Shown in pieces: positions 1-4,916 of a stretch of 5,566 nt of DNA (its first letter is position 1; each line of letters starts with the position of its first letter). This DNA comes from Alkaliphilus sp. (lineage in GTDB: Bacteria > Bacillota > Clostridia > Peptostreptococcales > Natronincolaceae), in NCBI GenBank assembly GCA_023230535.1, contig JALNXC010000108.1, positions 1 through 5,566 of the forward strand, in the 5' to 3' direction. A program made the position numbers and the translations under genes. The notes under the pieces are model-generated. The model was given only the letters and a program-made list of their open reading frames with translations. It was not told where the DNA came from and ran no database searches.

Positions 1-329
1 ATCTCAAGCTGTCCCCCGATATATTCAAAACTCCATTCTTTATTTTTATGCGCACTTTCAATCTGATCCAGCCTGCCTTCCTCCGCCGCACTATAGAAAT
101 CCTGATATCCCCAGCCAATTTCCCTTTCACCGTTTTGTTCCACAGCCTTTTCGTTTAAAAAATCACCCTTAGGAAGCATATGTACAACAATAAAGGAAAT
201 GAACAAAATAGCAATGTAACCGCCCAAAATCCACTTTAGTTTTTTATGATGCATATTCCCACTTATATATTTTATAAAAATAATCAAACCGATCAATAAT
301 AGAAAAAATACAATAAGATAAAAGTCCAT
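1..329 (-). CDS. Membrane protein of unknown function, last visible gene of YtrA-type operon (3' end cut by window edge)
   Basis: An open frame starts at an ATG (327-329) and runs 109 codons to the left edge without a stop. The start is supported by a strong GGAGGT at 339-344, nine bases upstream and embedded in the last codons of the permease. The permease stop lies only 5 bp before this ATG, so the two genes are probably translationally coupled. Two hydrophobic stretches are visible, at about residues 4-22 and 32-53, separated by a basic segment (HHKKLK). A polar, acidic, aromatic-rich region begins at about residue 54. With two membrane helices and a short basic connector, the region after the second helix and the N-terminus should face the same side, probably outside. 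I do not recognise the family. Its position suggests an accessory component of the ABC transporter, such as an extracytoplasmic sensing or substrate-contact subunit, but this is inference. Confidence 0.75.
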   Translation of the reverse strand, partial: MDFYLIVFFLLLIGLIIFIKYISGNMHHKKLKWILGGYIAILFISFIVVHMLPKGDFLNEKAVEQNGEREIGWGYQDFYSAAEEGRLDQIESAHKNKEWSFEYIGGQLE

Positions 330-334
330 AGTAT

Positions 335-1087
335 TTATACCTCCAATCTGTTCGACATCAAAATTGAACTATAAAAAAGGGCAAAAACAACCCCGGTAAT
401 TTTTATCATAAACAACATCAGAGAACCCTCTTTGATAAAAAAATTCACTGTTTCCTCCAGTACAACGCTGATATTGCCCACATTTCCTACTCTCAAGAAT
501 AATAATCCGACAAATGCAGCAGGCAACAAAACATTAAACCCTGGGTGTTTCCGAGCCAATGTTCCGAAAAAATACCCTATCGCACTGATTAAAATGATAT
601 AAAAAGTAGTTGCTATCATACTCATCAATAATTCCTGGGGCTTAACAAAAAAGTGCTGATCGGCAATATTTTGACTGCCATAGGTAAAGTAAACTATGAT
701 CCTGAACAATACCCCGGATAATGATGCGGTTACGCCCCCCACAATTGCAGCAGTTAATGCAAAACCTGCAGCAGATAGATTACTGCTCAATCTATTAGTC
801 ACAAATACAAAATCGGTTTTCCTGTATTCATCCGTTGTCAGGCTTCGTCCGACGAAAAATGCCCATATCATAGTCAATATAATGATAAGATTTCCCGCAA
901 ATGTTTTTACCGATACGAAAAATCCCCCATTACCGGTACCTGATGACATAACCCCATTAAATGAAAGCAAAATCCCCAATATTTGAACCGCAATCATATT
1001 AAAGAAAAGAAACACATATGCTTTCAACTTAAAAAAATACTGTTTTTTTACAGTTACCAATAGATTAGCTCCTGTTAAAGACATCAT
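335..1087 (-). CDS. ABC transporter permease subunit (YtrA-type operon)
   Basis: A 250-residue hydrophobic protein with about six predicted membrane segments: residues 22-43, 60-80, 105-133, 152-175, 184-200 and 221-243. This is the usual size and layout of the membrane half of a BcrB/YtrC-like ABC transporter. No ATPase motif is present, so it needs the upstream ATPase. Its start overlaps the end of the ATPase gene by 23 bp. Two adjacent ATGs exist, at 1087 and 1084. The G-rich ribosome site (AAGGGGGG, 1093-1100) lies 5 bases from the first and 8 from the second, so the second may be the true start. The short polar loops and charged cytoplasmic loop near residues 81-91 (RSLTTDEYRK) fit a two-component exporter. 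The substrate cannot be read from the sequence. Assignment as a permease rests on topology and operon position rather than on a diagnostic motif. Confidence 0.8.
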   Translation of the reverse strand: MMSLTGANLLVTVKKQYFFKLKAYVFLFFNMIAVQILGILLSFNGVMSSGTGNGGFFVSVKTFAGNLIIILTMIWAFFVGRSLTTDEYRKTDFVFVTNRLSSNLSAAGFALTAAIVGGVTASLSGVLFRIIVYFTYGSQNIADQHFFVKPQELLMSMIATTFYIILISAIGYFFGTLARKHPGFNVLLPAAFVGLLFLRVGNVGNISVVLEETVNFFIKEGSLMLFMIKITGVVFALFYSSILMSNRLEV

Positions 1088-1967
1088 CTATGCCCCCCTT
1101 ATCTCCGGATGTAAGATAAATATATATATCCTCCGCCGCCACCGGCAGCATCTCTATCCCAGCCTTTTTGACATGTTGCAATTCTATCTGAGAAAAATTA
1201 TTTTTAACAACTTTAAAACAACTGTCTTTTCCCAAAGTTTCCTGATGATAGGTTTCCATATCTTTTGTCAGCTCATCAACTATCTCTTTTTTACCCCGGA
1301 GTCCTACGGCCAGTTCCTTCAGGTCTGTAATCGGCATATGCAAACATTTTTCTCCTTTATTGAGCAATAAAATATCTTCCAAGATGTTTTCTATCTCGTT
1401 TAGAAGATGGCTCGATAAGATTATGGTACGAGGATTTTGAACATAATCCTTGAGCAAAGCCCGATAAAAATCTTTTCTCACAGCTCCGTCCATTCCCACC
1501 GTAGGTTCATCAAAAATTGTCAATGGACAGCGGGAGGAAATGCCTAAAATCACATTGAAGGTGCTCTGCATTCCCTTTGAAAGATTTTTATGAAACTGTT
1601 TCGGATGAAGTGCAAAATATTCAAGCAATCCCCGGGCAAGGGACATATCCCAATTTTCATAGAAAGTGCCTGCGGCTTCTAATATATCCTCTAAGCAAAA
1701 AGATTTTGGAAAGGCCAAATTATCGTCAATAAATATGATGTTCGCAGATACCTTGAGGCTGTTAAAAGGTTCTTCCGAAAAGACCCTTATCTCCCCTGAT
1801 GTCTTATGTAACAAACCGGCTATTATTTTTAACAGCGTTGTTTTACCGGCGCCGTTTCTCCCTATAAGCCCGGTGATTTTATTTTCCTCAATGCTAAGGG
1901 ACAGGTCATTTATCGCTCTTATTCTTTCATATGATTTAGAAAGTCTGTTACACTCTATCACTTTCAT
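1065..1967 (-). CDS. ABC transporter ATP-binding protein (YtrB/BcrA-like)
   Basis: A 300-residue ATPase that should power the adjacent membrane protein from the cytoplasmic face. Motifs in order: Walker A GRNGAGKTT (residues 36-44); a Q-loop region reading FIDDN (79-83), with Asp where Gln is usual; a degenerate signature LSKGMQ (129-134); Walker B LTIFDEP (149-155); D-loop VGMD (157-160); and the H-loop histidine in SSH (residue 187). A C-terminal extension of about 90 residues follows the nucleotide-binding core, as in several drug-export ATPases. The start ATG overlaps the end of the GntR gene by 20 bp and has GGGAGGG just upstream, inside the repressor's last codons. Known family context: GntR/YtrA plus ATPase plus permease operons respond to cell-envelope stress in Bacillus subtilis. 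The substrate here is unknown. Confidence 0.93.
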   Translation of the reverse strand: MKVIECNRLSKSYERIRAINDLSLSIEENKITGLIGRNGAGKTTLLKIIAGLLHKTSGEIRVFSEEPFNSLKVSANIIFIDDNLAFPKSFCLEDILEAAGTFYENWDMSLARGLLEYFALHPKQFHKNLSKGMQSTFNVILGISSRCPLTIFDEPTVGMDGAVRKDFYRALLKDYVQNPRTIILSSHLLNEIENILEDILLLNKGEKCLHMPITDLKELAVGLRGKKEIVDELTKDMETYHQETLGKDSCFKVVKNNFSQIELQHVKKAGIEMLPVAAEDIYIYLTSGDKGGIDDVFNRS

Positions 1968-2352
1968 AATTTCTTCCCTCCCTGATTTGAATTCCGGCAG
2001 TTTTTATCATGTCAACTAATTCATATTCGGTGACACCTAATCGCTCTGATTCCATAACTAATTCCCATACCAAGGGCTTTAGATTTTGATCTTTTCTTTT
2101 GCGCAGGATGTTTTCTTTAGCGTTCGTTTCTACAAACATTCCGAGTCCCCGCTTCTTATAAAGAATTTTTTCATTGGCTAAAATATTGAGCCCTTTGGCC
2201 GCAGTTGCCGGGTTTATATTAAACATCTCCGCAAGCTGATACTGAGAATATATTTTTTCGTTTTCCTTAATATTGCCGGACAAAATTTCTGTCTCCAACC
2301 ACTGGGAAACCTGCACATATAGAGGTTTCATTCCTTCAGTGTTAAGTTTCAC
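1948..2352 (-). CDS. GntR-family transcriptional regulator, YtrA subfamily
   Basis: A 134-residue protein with an N-terminal winged helix-turn-helix at about residues 10-75, including QYQLAEMFNINPATAAKGL as the recognition segment and GLGMFV at the wing. A short helical tail of about 55 residues follows, in place of a ligand-binding FadR or UTRA domain. That small C-terminus is typical of the YtrA subfamily, where it serves in dimerisation. The start is a GTG at 2350-2352, supported by AGGAGG at 2361-2366 with 8 bases of spacing. It is the first gene of an operon with an ABC ATPase, a permease and an unknown membrane protein. The gene sits directly behind a promoter overlapped by a perfect palindrome, so it very probably represses its own operon and is released by an unidentified signal, likely one linked to the transporter's substrate or to envelope stress. 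Confidence 0.92.
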   Translation of the reverse strand: MKLNTEGMKPLYVQVSQWLETEILSGNIKENEKIYSQYQLAEMFNINPATAAKGLNILANEKILYKKRGLGMFVETNAKENILRKRKDQNLKPLVWELVMESERLGVTEYELVDMIKTAGIQIREGRNYESDRV

Positions 2353-2381
2353 TTCTTTTCCCTCCTAACTGCCGACCCAAC

Positions 2382-2409
2382 ATACTACATTACTGTTGTA
2401 ATGTAGTAT
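2382..2409. promoter_or_regulatory. Probable YtrA-type repressor operator (perfect inverted repeat)
   Basis: Two perfect 12-bp arms, ATACTACATTAC (2382-2393) and GTAATGTAGTAT (2398-2409), are separated by TGTT. The repeat lies 30 bp upstream of the GntR gene start and covers five of the six bases of its -10 box plus the expected transcription start. A bound dimer would block RNA polymerase. Long dyads of this kind are known targets of YtrA-type GntR regulators; that this one is bound by the adjacent gene product is inferred. Confidence 0.88.
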
Positions 2410-2433
2410 ATACCATTTGTAAAATAAAAGCAA
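2405..2433 (-). promoter_or_regulatory. Promoter of the GntR-ABC operon
   Basis: Read on the minus strand, a -35 TTGCTT (2428-2433) is followed after exactly 17 bp by a -10 TATACT (2405-2410). Each hexamer is close to the sigma-A consensus. Transcription should begin near 2398, inside the palindromic operator, giving a leader of about 46 bases before the GTG start codon. Confidence 0.8.
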
Positions 2434-2505
2434 TAGTTTTTTCCCCTTTTTACCCCTAGTGCACTGAAATTAATATTCAATTATTTATGTCTTTACCCCA
2501 TCATC

Positions 2506-3687
2506 CTATTCCTGTTCCAACAATTTTTCCGAAAAATAGTGGATTCCAATTGCCCCCAAAGGTGCCGTAATCAATATGGATAGTACTGCAACAGCTAAAA
2601 TAATGTCACCCGATTCTACCCCCAGCGACAGAGGTATTGCCCCCATAGCCGCCTGTACTGTCGCCTTTGGTATATATGCAATAACGCAAAACAGTCTTTC
2701 CTTCCAATTAAAATCTGTAGCAAATAATGATATTATAACTCCCAAACTTCGTCCTACTAATCCCATCAATATTACTATAATACCCGCTCCACCTGCCTTT
2801 AAGGCTACATTTATATTTACTTGCGCCCCTACCAAGACAAATAATAAAATCTGTGCAGGTACCCATATATTACTAAGCTTGCCGGATAATTCTTTCCCTA
2901 TATCAGGCAGCCTTTCCATTATTACAAAACCTATGACCATTACCCCTAAAAGTGATGCTACCTGTATTTTTATTTTTAACATGTCCTCCAGTTCACTCAA
3001 CAATATGGAAAAACCGAGTATTATTAAGGTTTTTTTCATATCATGAATATCATATCCTTTAAACAATTTTATCAATAAAAATCCAATAATTGTGCCGGCT
3101 GCAACGCCCAGCACTATTGATATTGGTATGTTTAATAATTGTATTGCCATATTAATATGTGAGCCGCTATATAAGCCTAAAAAAGCACCAAATATGGTAA
3201 TAGCAAAGACATCATCAATAGATGCACCGGCCAATATTAAGGTCGGTACCCCCTTTTTACCCCCGACATTGTTTTCTATCAATTTAAGCATGAACGGCAC
3301 TACAACGGCAGGAGAAACCGCGGCAATAATAAAACCCAATATCCCTCCCTGAATAAAAGTAAAATTTAGAAATTTTATTGAAGCGAGGGCAACAAACAAT
3401 CCCTCTATTAAACAAGGTATGGAACTCATCTTCAGTGCGGTGATTCCGTTTTCTTTTAGATCATCTTTCTTAATCCCGAATCCCGCTCTTAATAAAATAA
3501 TGATAAGGGCAATTTTTCTTAAATCCGCCGATATCAAAATCATATCCGGTTGAAGTATATTGAGCCCATAGGGGCCTACAACAACACCCAATATCAACAT
3601 TCCAAGCAAACCCGGCATCTTTAGTTTTTCGAACAGCCTGTTTGATAATAATCCTAATAATAAAATTACTGCCAAGCTTATGGCCAT
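2506..3687 (-). CDS. CPA2-family cation:proton antiporter, SLC9B/NHA2-like, under fluoride riboswitch control
   Basis: A 393-residue, strongly hydrophobic inner-membrane protein of the Na+/H+ exchanger fold with about 11-12 membrane segments. The paired acidic motif GASIDDVFAIT (residues 154-164) gives the Asp-Asp signature of electrogenic CPA2 antiporters, where the aspartates bind the ion and proton. Several blocks match my recollection of animal SLC9B (NHA2) and its bacterial relatives: LLRAGFGI, ILGFIIAAVSPAVVVPFML, KKGVPTLILAGASIDD, IPKATVQAAMGA and AVLSILITAPLGAIG. Length is normal and the frame is intact. The ATG at 3685-3687 has an AGGGGGAG ribosome site at 3693-3700. A fluoride riboswitch with its terminator ends about 24 bases upstream, so expression should rise with cytoplasmic fluoride. 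The likely role is fluoride tolerance, through Na+/H+ exchange, proton balance or possibly fluoride-linked transport. The exact ion is not determined by sequence. No convincing intrinsic terminator is visible after the stop. Confidence 0.92.
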   Translation of the reverse strand: MAISLAVILLLGLLSNRLFEKLKMPGLLGMLILGVVVGPYGLNILQPDMILISADLRKIALIIILLRAGFGIKKDDLKENGITALKMSSIPCLIEGLFVALASIKFLNFTFIQGGILGFIIAAVSPAVVVPFMLKLIENNVGGKKGVPTLILAGASIDDVFAITIFGAFLGLYSGSHINMAIQLLNIPISIVLGVAAGTIIGFLLIKLFKGYDIHDMKKTLIILGFSILLSELEDMLKIKIQVASLLGVMVIGFVIMERLPDIGKELSGKLSNIWVPAQILLFVLVGAQVNINVALKAGGAGIIVILMGLVGRSLGVIISLFATDFNWKERLFCVIAYIPKATVQAAMGAIPLSLGVESGDIILAVAVLSILITAPLGAIGIHYFSEKLLEQE

Positions 3688-3711
3688 AAGATCTCCCCCT
3701 ATTTTAATTAC

Positions 3712-3754
3712 AAAAAACTCCTACAAGAATACATTTAGTATTTCCTGTAGGAGT
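3712..3754 (-). terminator. Intrinsic terminator, expression platform of the fluoride riboswitch
   Basis: On the minus strand, ACTCCTACA (3754-3746) pairs perfectly with TGTAGGAGT (3725-3717). The stem can be extended by G-U and G-C pairs, a bulged A, and five more pairs (AATAC with GTATT) closing a five-base loop. A run of six T (3717-3712) follows directly. The left arm includes ACTCC, which the folded aptamer needs for its pseudoknot, so terminator and ligand-bound aptamer exclude each other. This predicts termination without fluoride and readthrough with it. Confidence 0.9.
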
Positions 3755-3791
3755 CATCAGCATTACGCGGTTCCGGTGAACCCCATCACCG
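3746..3791 (-). ncRNA. Fluoride riboswitch (crcB RNA motif) aptamer
   Basis: Read on the minus strand, a hairpin of CGGTGA (3791-3786) and TCACCG (3779-3774) presents the loop TGGGGT. The conserved AACCGC (3772-3767) and GCTGATGACTCCTAC (3761-3747) follow. These match the fluoride riboswitch consensus in order and spacing: GATGG loop, TTC on the 3' side of the stem, AACYGC, GCTGATGACTCCTAC. The loop GGGGT (3784-3780) can pair with ACTCC (3754-3750), with one G-U, forming the characteristic pseudoknot around the fluoride and magnesium site. The very short third helix is GC/GC around GTAAT. The motif lies between a consensus promoter and the antiporter gene and overlaps the terminator's left arm, as in known ON-type fluoride switches. 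Confidence 0.95.
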
Positions 3792-3812
3792 TTTATTTAA
3801 TTCTACTAATAG

Positions 3813-3841
3813 ATTATATTATAGGGTGTTTTATATGTCAA
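3813..3841 (-). promoter_or_regulatory. Consensus sigma-A promoter for the riboswitch-antiporter transcript
   Basis: On the minus strand, a perfect -35 TTGACA (3836-3841) and a perfect -10 TATAAT (3813-3818) are separated by exactly 17 bp. Transcription should start near 3806, leaving about 15 bases before the aptamer's first stem and a leader of about 119 bases before the ATG. Both boxes match consensus exactly, so initiation is probably constitutive and control is left to the riboswitch. Confidence 0.9.
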
Positions 3842-3916
3842 TCTCTTTATCCCTAAACGGCGTGTAGTTATTCCATTCGCCTAAATTTCTAAAAACCACA
3901 TCACATATGGTTAATT

Positions 3917-3942
3917 TAAATTATTCAAACTTAAATAATTTA
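3917..3942. repeat. Short AT-only inverted repeat
   Basis: TAAATTATT (3917-3925) and AATAATTTA (3934-3942) are perfect 9-bp complements around CAAACTTA. The repeat lies in the 187-bp gap between the truncated HEPN gene and the antiporter promoter. It has no G or C in the stem and no clear T-run, so it would make a poor terminator. In a background this AT-rich it may be chance. I see no convincing gene in 3842-4028, only a 32-codon frame without a ribosome site. Confidence 0.3.
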
Positions 3943-4028
3943 TTAATACCCTTTCGGTTTTTCTCTCCAATATCCCAATATCGGACTTATCTTTCCGAAT
4001 CACAGTCATTTTTGATACTATTTGAAGG

Positions 4029-4187
4029 CTATTCCGAAGGTATATATTCCTCTAAAATATTATTACAATAATTATATAACAGGGGTATGTCCTCTACAAC
4101 AGTTTCCCATACTATACCCATATCTATATTCCCATATCTATGTGCCATAAAATTTCTCATGCCTTTGATGCTTTCCCAAGAAACATC
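4029..4187 (-). pseudogene. Truncated HEPN-domain protein (HepT/DUF86-like), N-terminal half missing
   Basis: An open frame of 52 residues ends at TAG (4029-4031). It reads DVSWESIKGMRNFMAHRYGN, then continues through IVWETVVEDIP to the stop. It matches the C-terminal half of HepT/DUF86 proteins, including the HEPN ribonuclease motif RX4HXY (RNFMAHRY, Arg codon at 4155-4157, His at 4140-4142). Intact HepT proteins are about 110 residues; the N-terminal 60 or so and the start codon are absent here. Upstream, the frame meets a stop at 4197-4199, inside the end of the MNT gene. A deletion therefore appears to have joined the end of the nucleotidyltransferase directly to the middle of the toxin. 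HEPN toxins need a complete helical bundle for dimerisation, so this remnant is probably inactive and is unlikely to be translated well. Confidence 0.82.
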
Positions 4188-4188
4188 A

Positions 4189-4488
4189 CTAAAGAACTAT
4201 CTCCTCTTTCCCTATATTTCTAAGAAACTCTTCACTAATACTTTCAGTAGTTACTATATCTACCTTTATATTAAGTTCCTTTTCCAGGGCTAGACGATAA
4301 CCGGAAAGTTGAAATAGTCCCTTTATTTCACCCTTATCGATTCTTAAATCAATATCACTATCAGTGCCTACTTCTCCTCTCGCATAAGAACCAAAAAGTA
4401 AAACCCTCTTTACGCCATATTTTTTTGAAACTTCGGTTATAGATTGCCTAATTTTATCCGTAGTTAAAATCCGTTTTCCCAACTCCAT
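4189..4488 (-). CDS. MNT-domain nucleotidyltransferase (MntA antitoxin-like)
   Basis: A small minimal nucleotidyltransferase of the polymerase-beta fold. The signature GSYARGEVGTDSDIDL carries the GS pair and two metal-binding aspartates (DSDID), and a third acidic residue lies in IKVDIV about 30 residues later, so the catalytic triad looks complete. MntA proteins of this kind inactivate the HEPN ribonuclease HepT by adding AMP to it, and the two genes are normally adjacent. Here a HEPN remnant follows directly. The frame is open up to an ATG at 4581, but I prefer the ATG at 4488 (MELGKRILTTDK) because MNT proteins normally begin shortly before the helix preceding GSYARGE. The upstream 31 codons are hydrophobic and unlike the family, and an extended -10 lies inside them. 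The start is not certain: GGGAG sits only two bases before this ATG, and an ATG at 4506 or a TTG at 4482 is possible. The last few C-terminal residues may have been lost with the HEPN deletion. Confidence 0.8.
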   Translation of the reverse strand: MELGKRILTTDKIRQSITEVSKKYGVKRVLLFGSYARGEVGTDSDIDLRIDKGEIKGLFQLSGYRLALEKELNIKVDIVTTESISEEFLRNIGKEEIVL

Positions 4489-4561
4489 CGCTCCCAACAA
4501 AATCATTATTACGCCATAAGATATTACTGATATTAACCTTTTTATATATCCGATTAAACCT

Positions 4562-4570
4562 ATTATATCA
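4562..4570 (-). promoter_or_regulatory. Possible extended -10 promoter for the MNT gene
   Basis: On the minus strand, TGATATAAT gives a perfect TATAAT with the TGn extension. No good -35 box is found 17 bp upstream (AAATAT), which extended -10 promoters tolerate. Transcription would start near 4555, inside the longest possible reading frame of the MNT gene, which argues for a downstream start codon. In such AT-rich DNA a chance match is possible. Confidence 0.42.
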
Positions 4571-4620
4571 TAATTTTCCATTTAATATTTCATAAATATC
4601 CGGAGACTTGAATGAAAGAA

Positions 4621-4916
4621 TCAATAGTAACCCCCTACCTGAACATTTTTAGGAACCTGGATATAGAGCACCGGTGGACCGATATGCGAAATAATTACCG
4701 AACTTCTATGATTGTTATTATTACAATCCCCGGGGGAAAATTGCTTTACTGTAAGGTCCCTGTCAAACCTTGCCAGTTCAATCCTTAAGCTTTCCGGGTT
4801 TGCTATCTTTAGTTGATTTTCTTCTAATGTAACCCCAGGCGGCTTCTAAACAACCAATGCCATGAAATTACTGCAGGCTGAAAAATAGGTCCGTCATATT
4901 CAACTATATCTTTACA
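4621..4916 (-). pseudogene. Frameshifted remnant of an unrecognised gene
   Basis: The 330-bp gap between the response regulator and the MNT gene contains two coding-like pieces in different minus-strand frames. The first (4916-4824) reads CKDIVEYDGPIFQPAVISWH and ends soon after. The second (4845-4621) gives 74 residues, including GVTLEENQLKIANPESLRIE, SVIISHIGPPVLYIQVPKN and a terminal QVGGYY followed by TGA. The two overlap near 4827-4845, where a small insertion or deletion would join them. Their amino-acid composition and codon use look protein-like, unlike random AT-rich spacer. There is no start codon with a ribosome site for either piece, and the first directly abuts the end of the response-regulator gene. 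I do not recognise the family. It may be the C-terminal end of a protein whose 5' part was deleted. Confidence 0.5.

Noticed and set aside
696..986. Plus-strand open frame of 96 codons
   Set aside because: It lies entirely opposite the permease gene, has no ribosome site or recognisable domain, and is an antisense shadow of a membrane-protein gene.
1068..1967. Aspartate in place of the Q-loop glutamine and degenerate LSKGMQ signature as evidence of an inactive ATPase
   Set aside because: Acidic residues at the Q-loop and SKGM-type signatures are common in the BcrA/YtrB-like branch, and Walker A, Walker B and the H-loop are intact.
1666..2019. Plus-strand open frame of 117 codons
   Set aside because: It is antisense to the ATPase Walker A region and the GntR end, with no ribosome site and no family resemblance.
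2576..3046. Plus-strand open frame of 156 codons
   Set aside because: It is antisense to the antiporter. Long Thr/Pro/Ile-rich frames commonly arise opposite hydrophobic genes, and the minus-strand frame has clear family motifs.
3905..3997. Small minus-strand frame of about 32 codons starting MTVIRKDKSDIG
   Set aside because: No ribosome site, no recognisable domain, and it ends in AT-rich low-complexity sequence; there is insufficient support for a gene or remnant.
4102..4141. Short tandem-like repeat ATAGATATGGG appearing twice, 14 bp apart
   Set aside because: It falls inside the HEPN-coding remnant, where the encoded residues align without gap to the family pattern, so it looks like coincidental codon usage rather than a repeat element.
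4087..4293. Plus-strand open frame of 68 codons
   Set aside because: It lies opposite the HEPN remnant and the MNT gene end; the minus-strand reading carries the RX4HXY and nucleotidyltransferase motifs.
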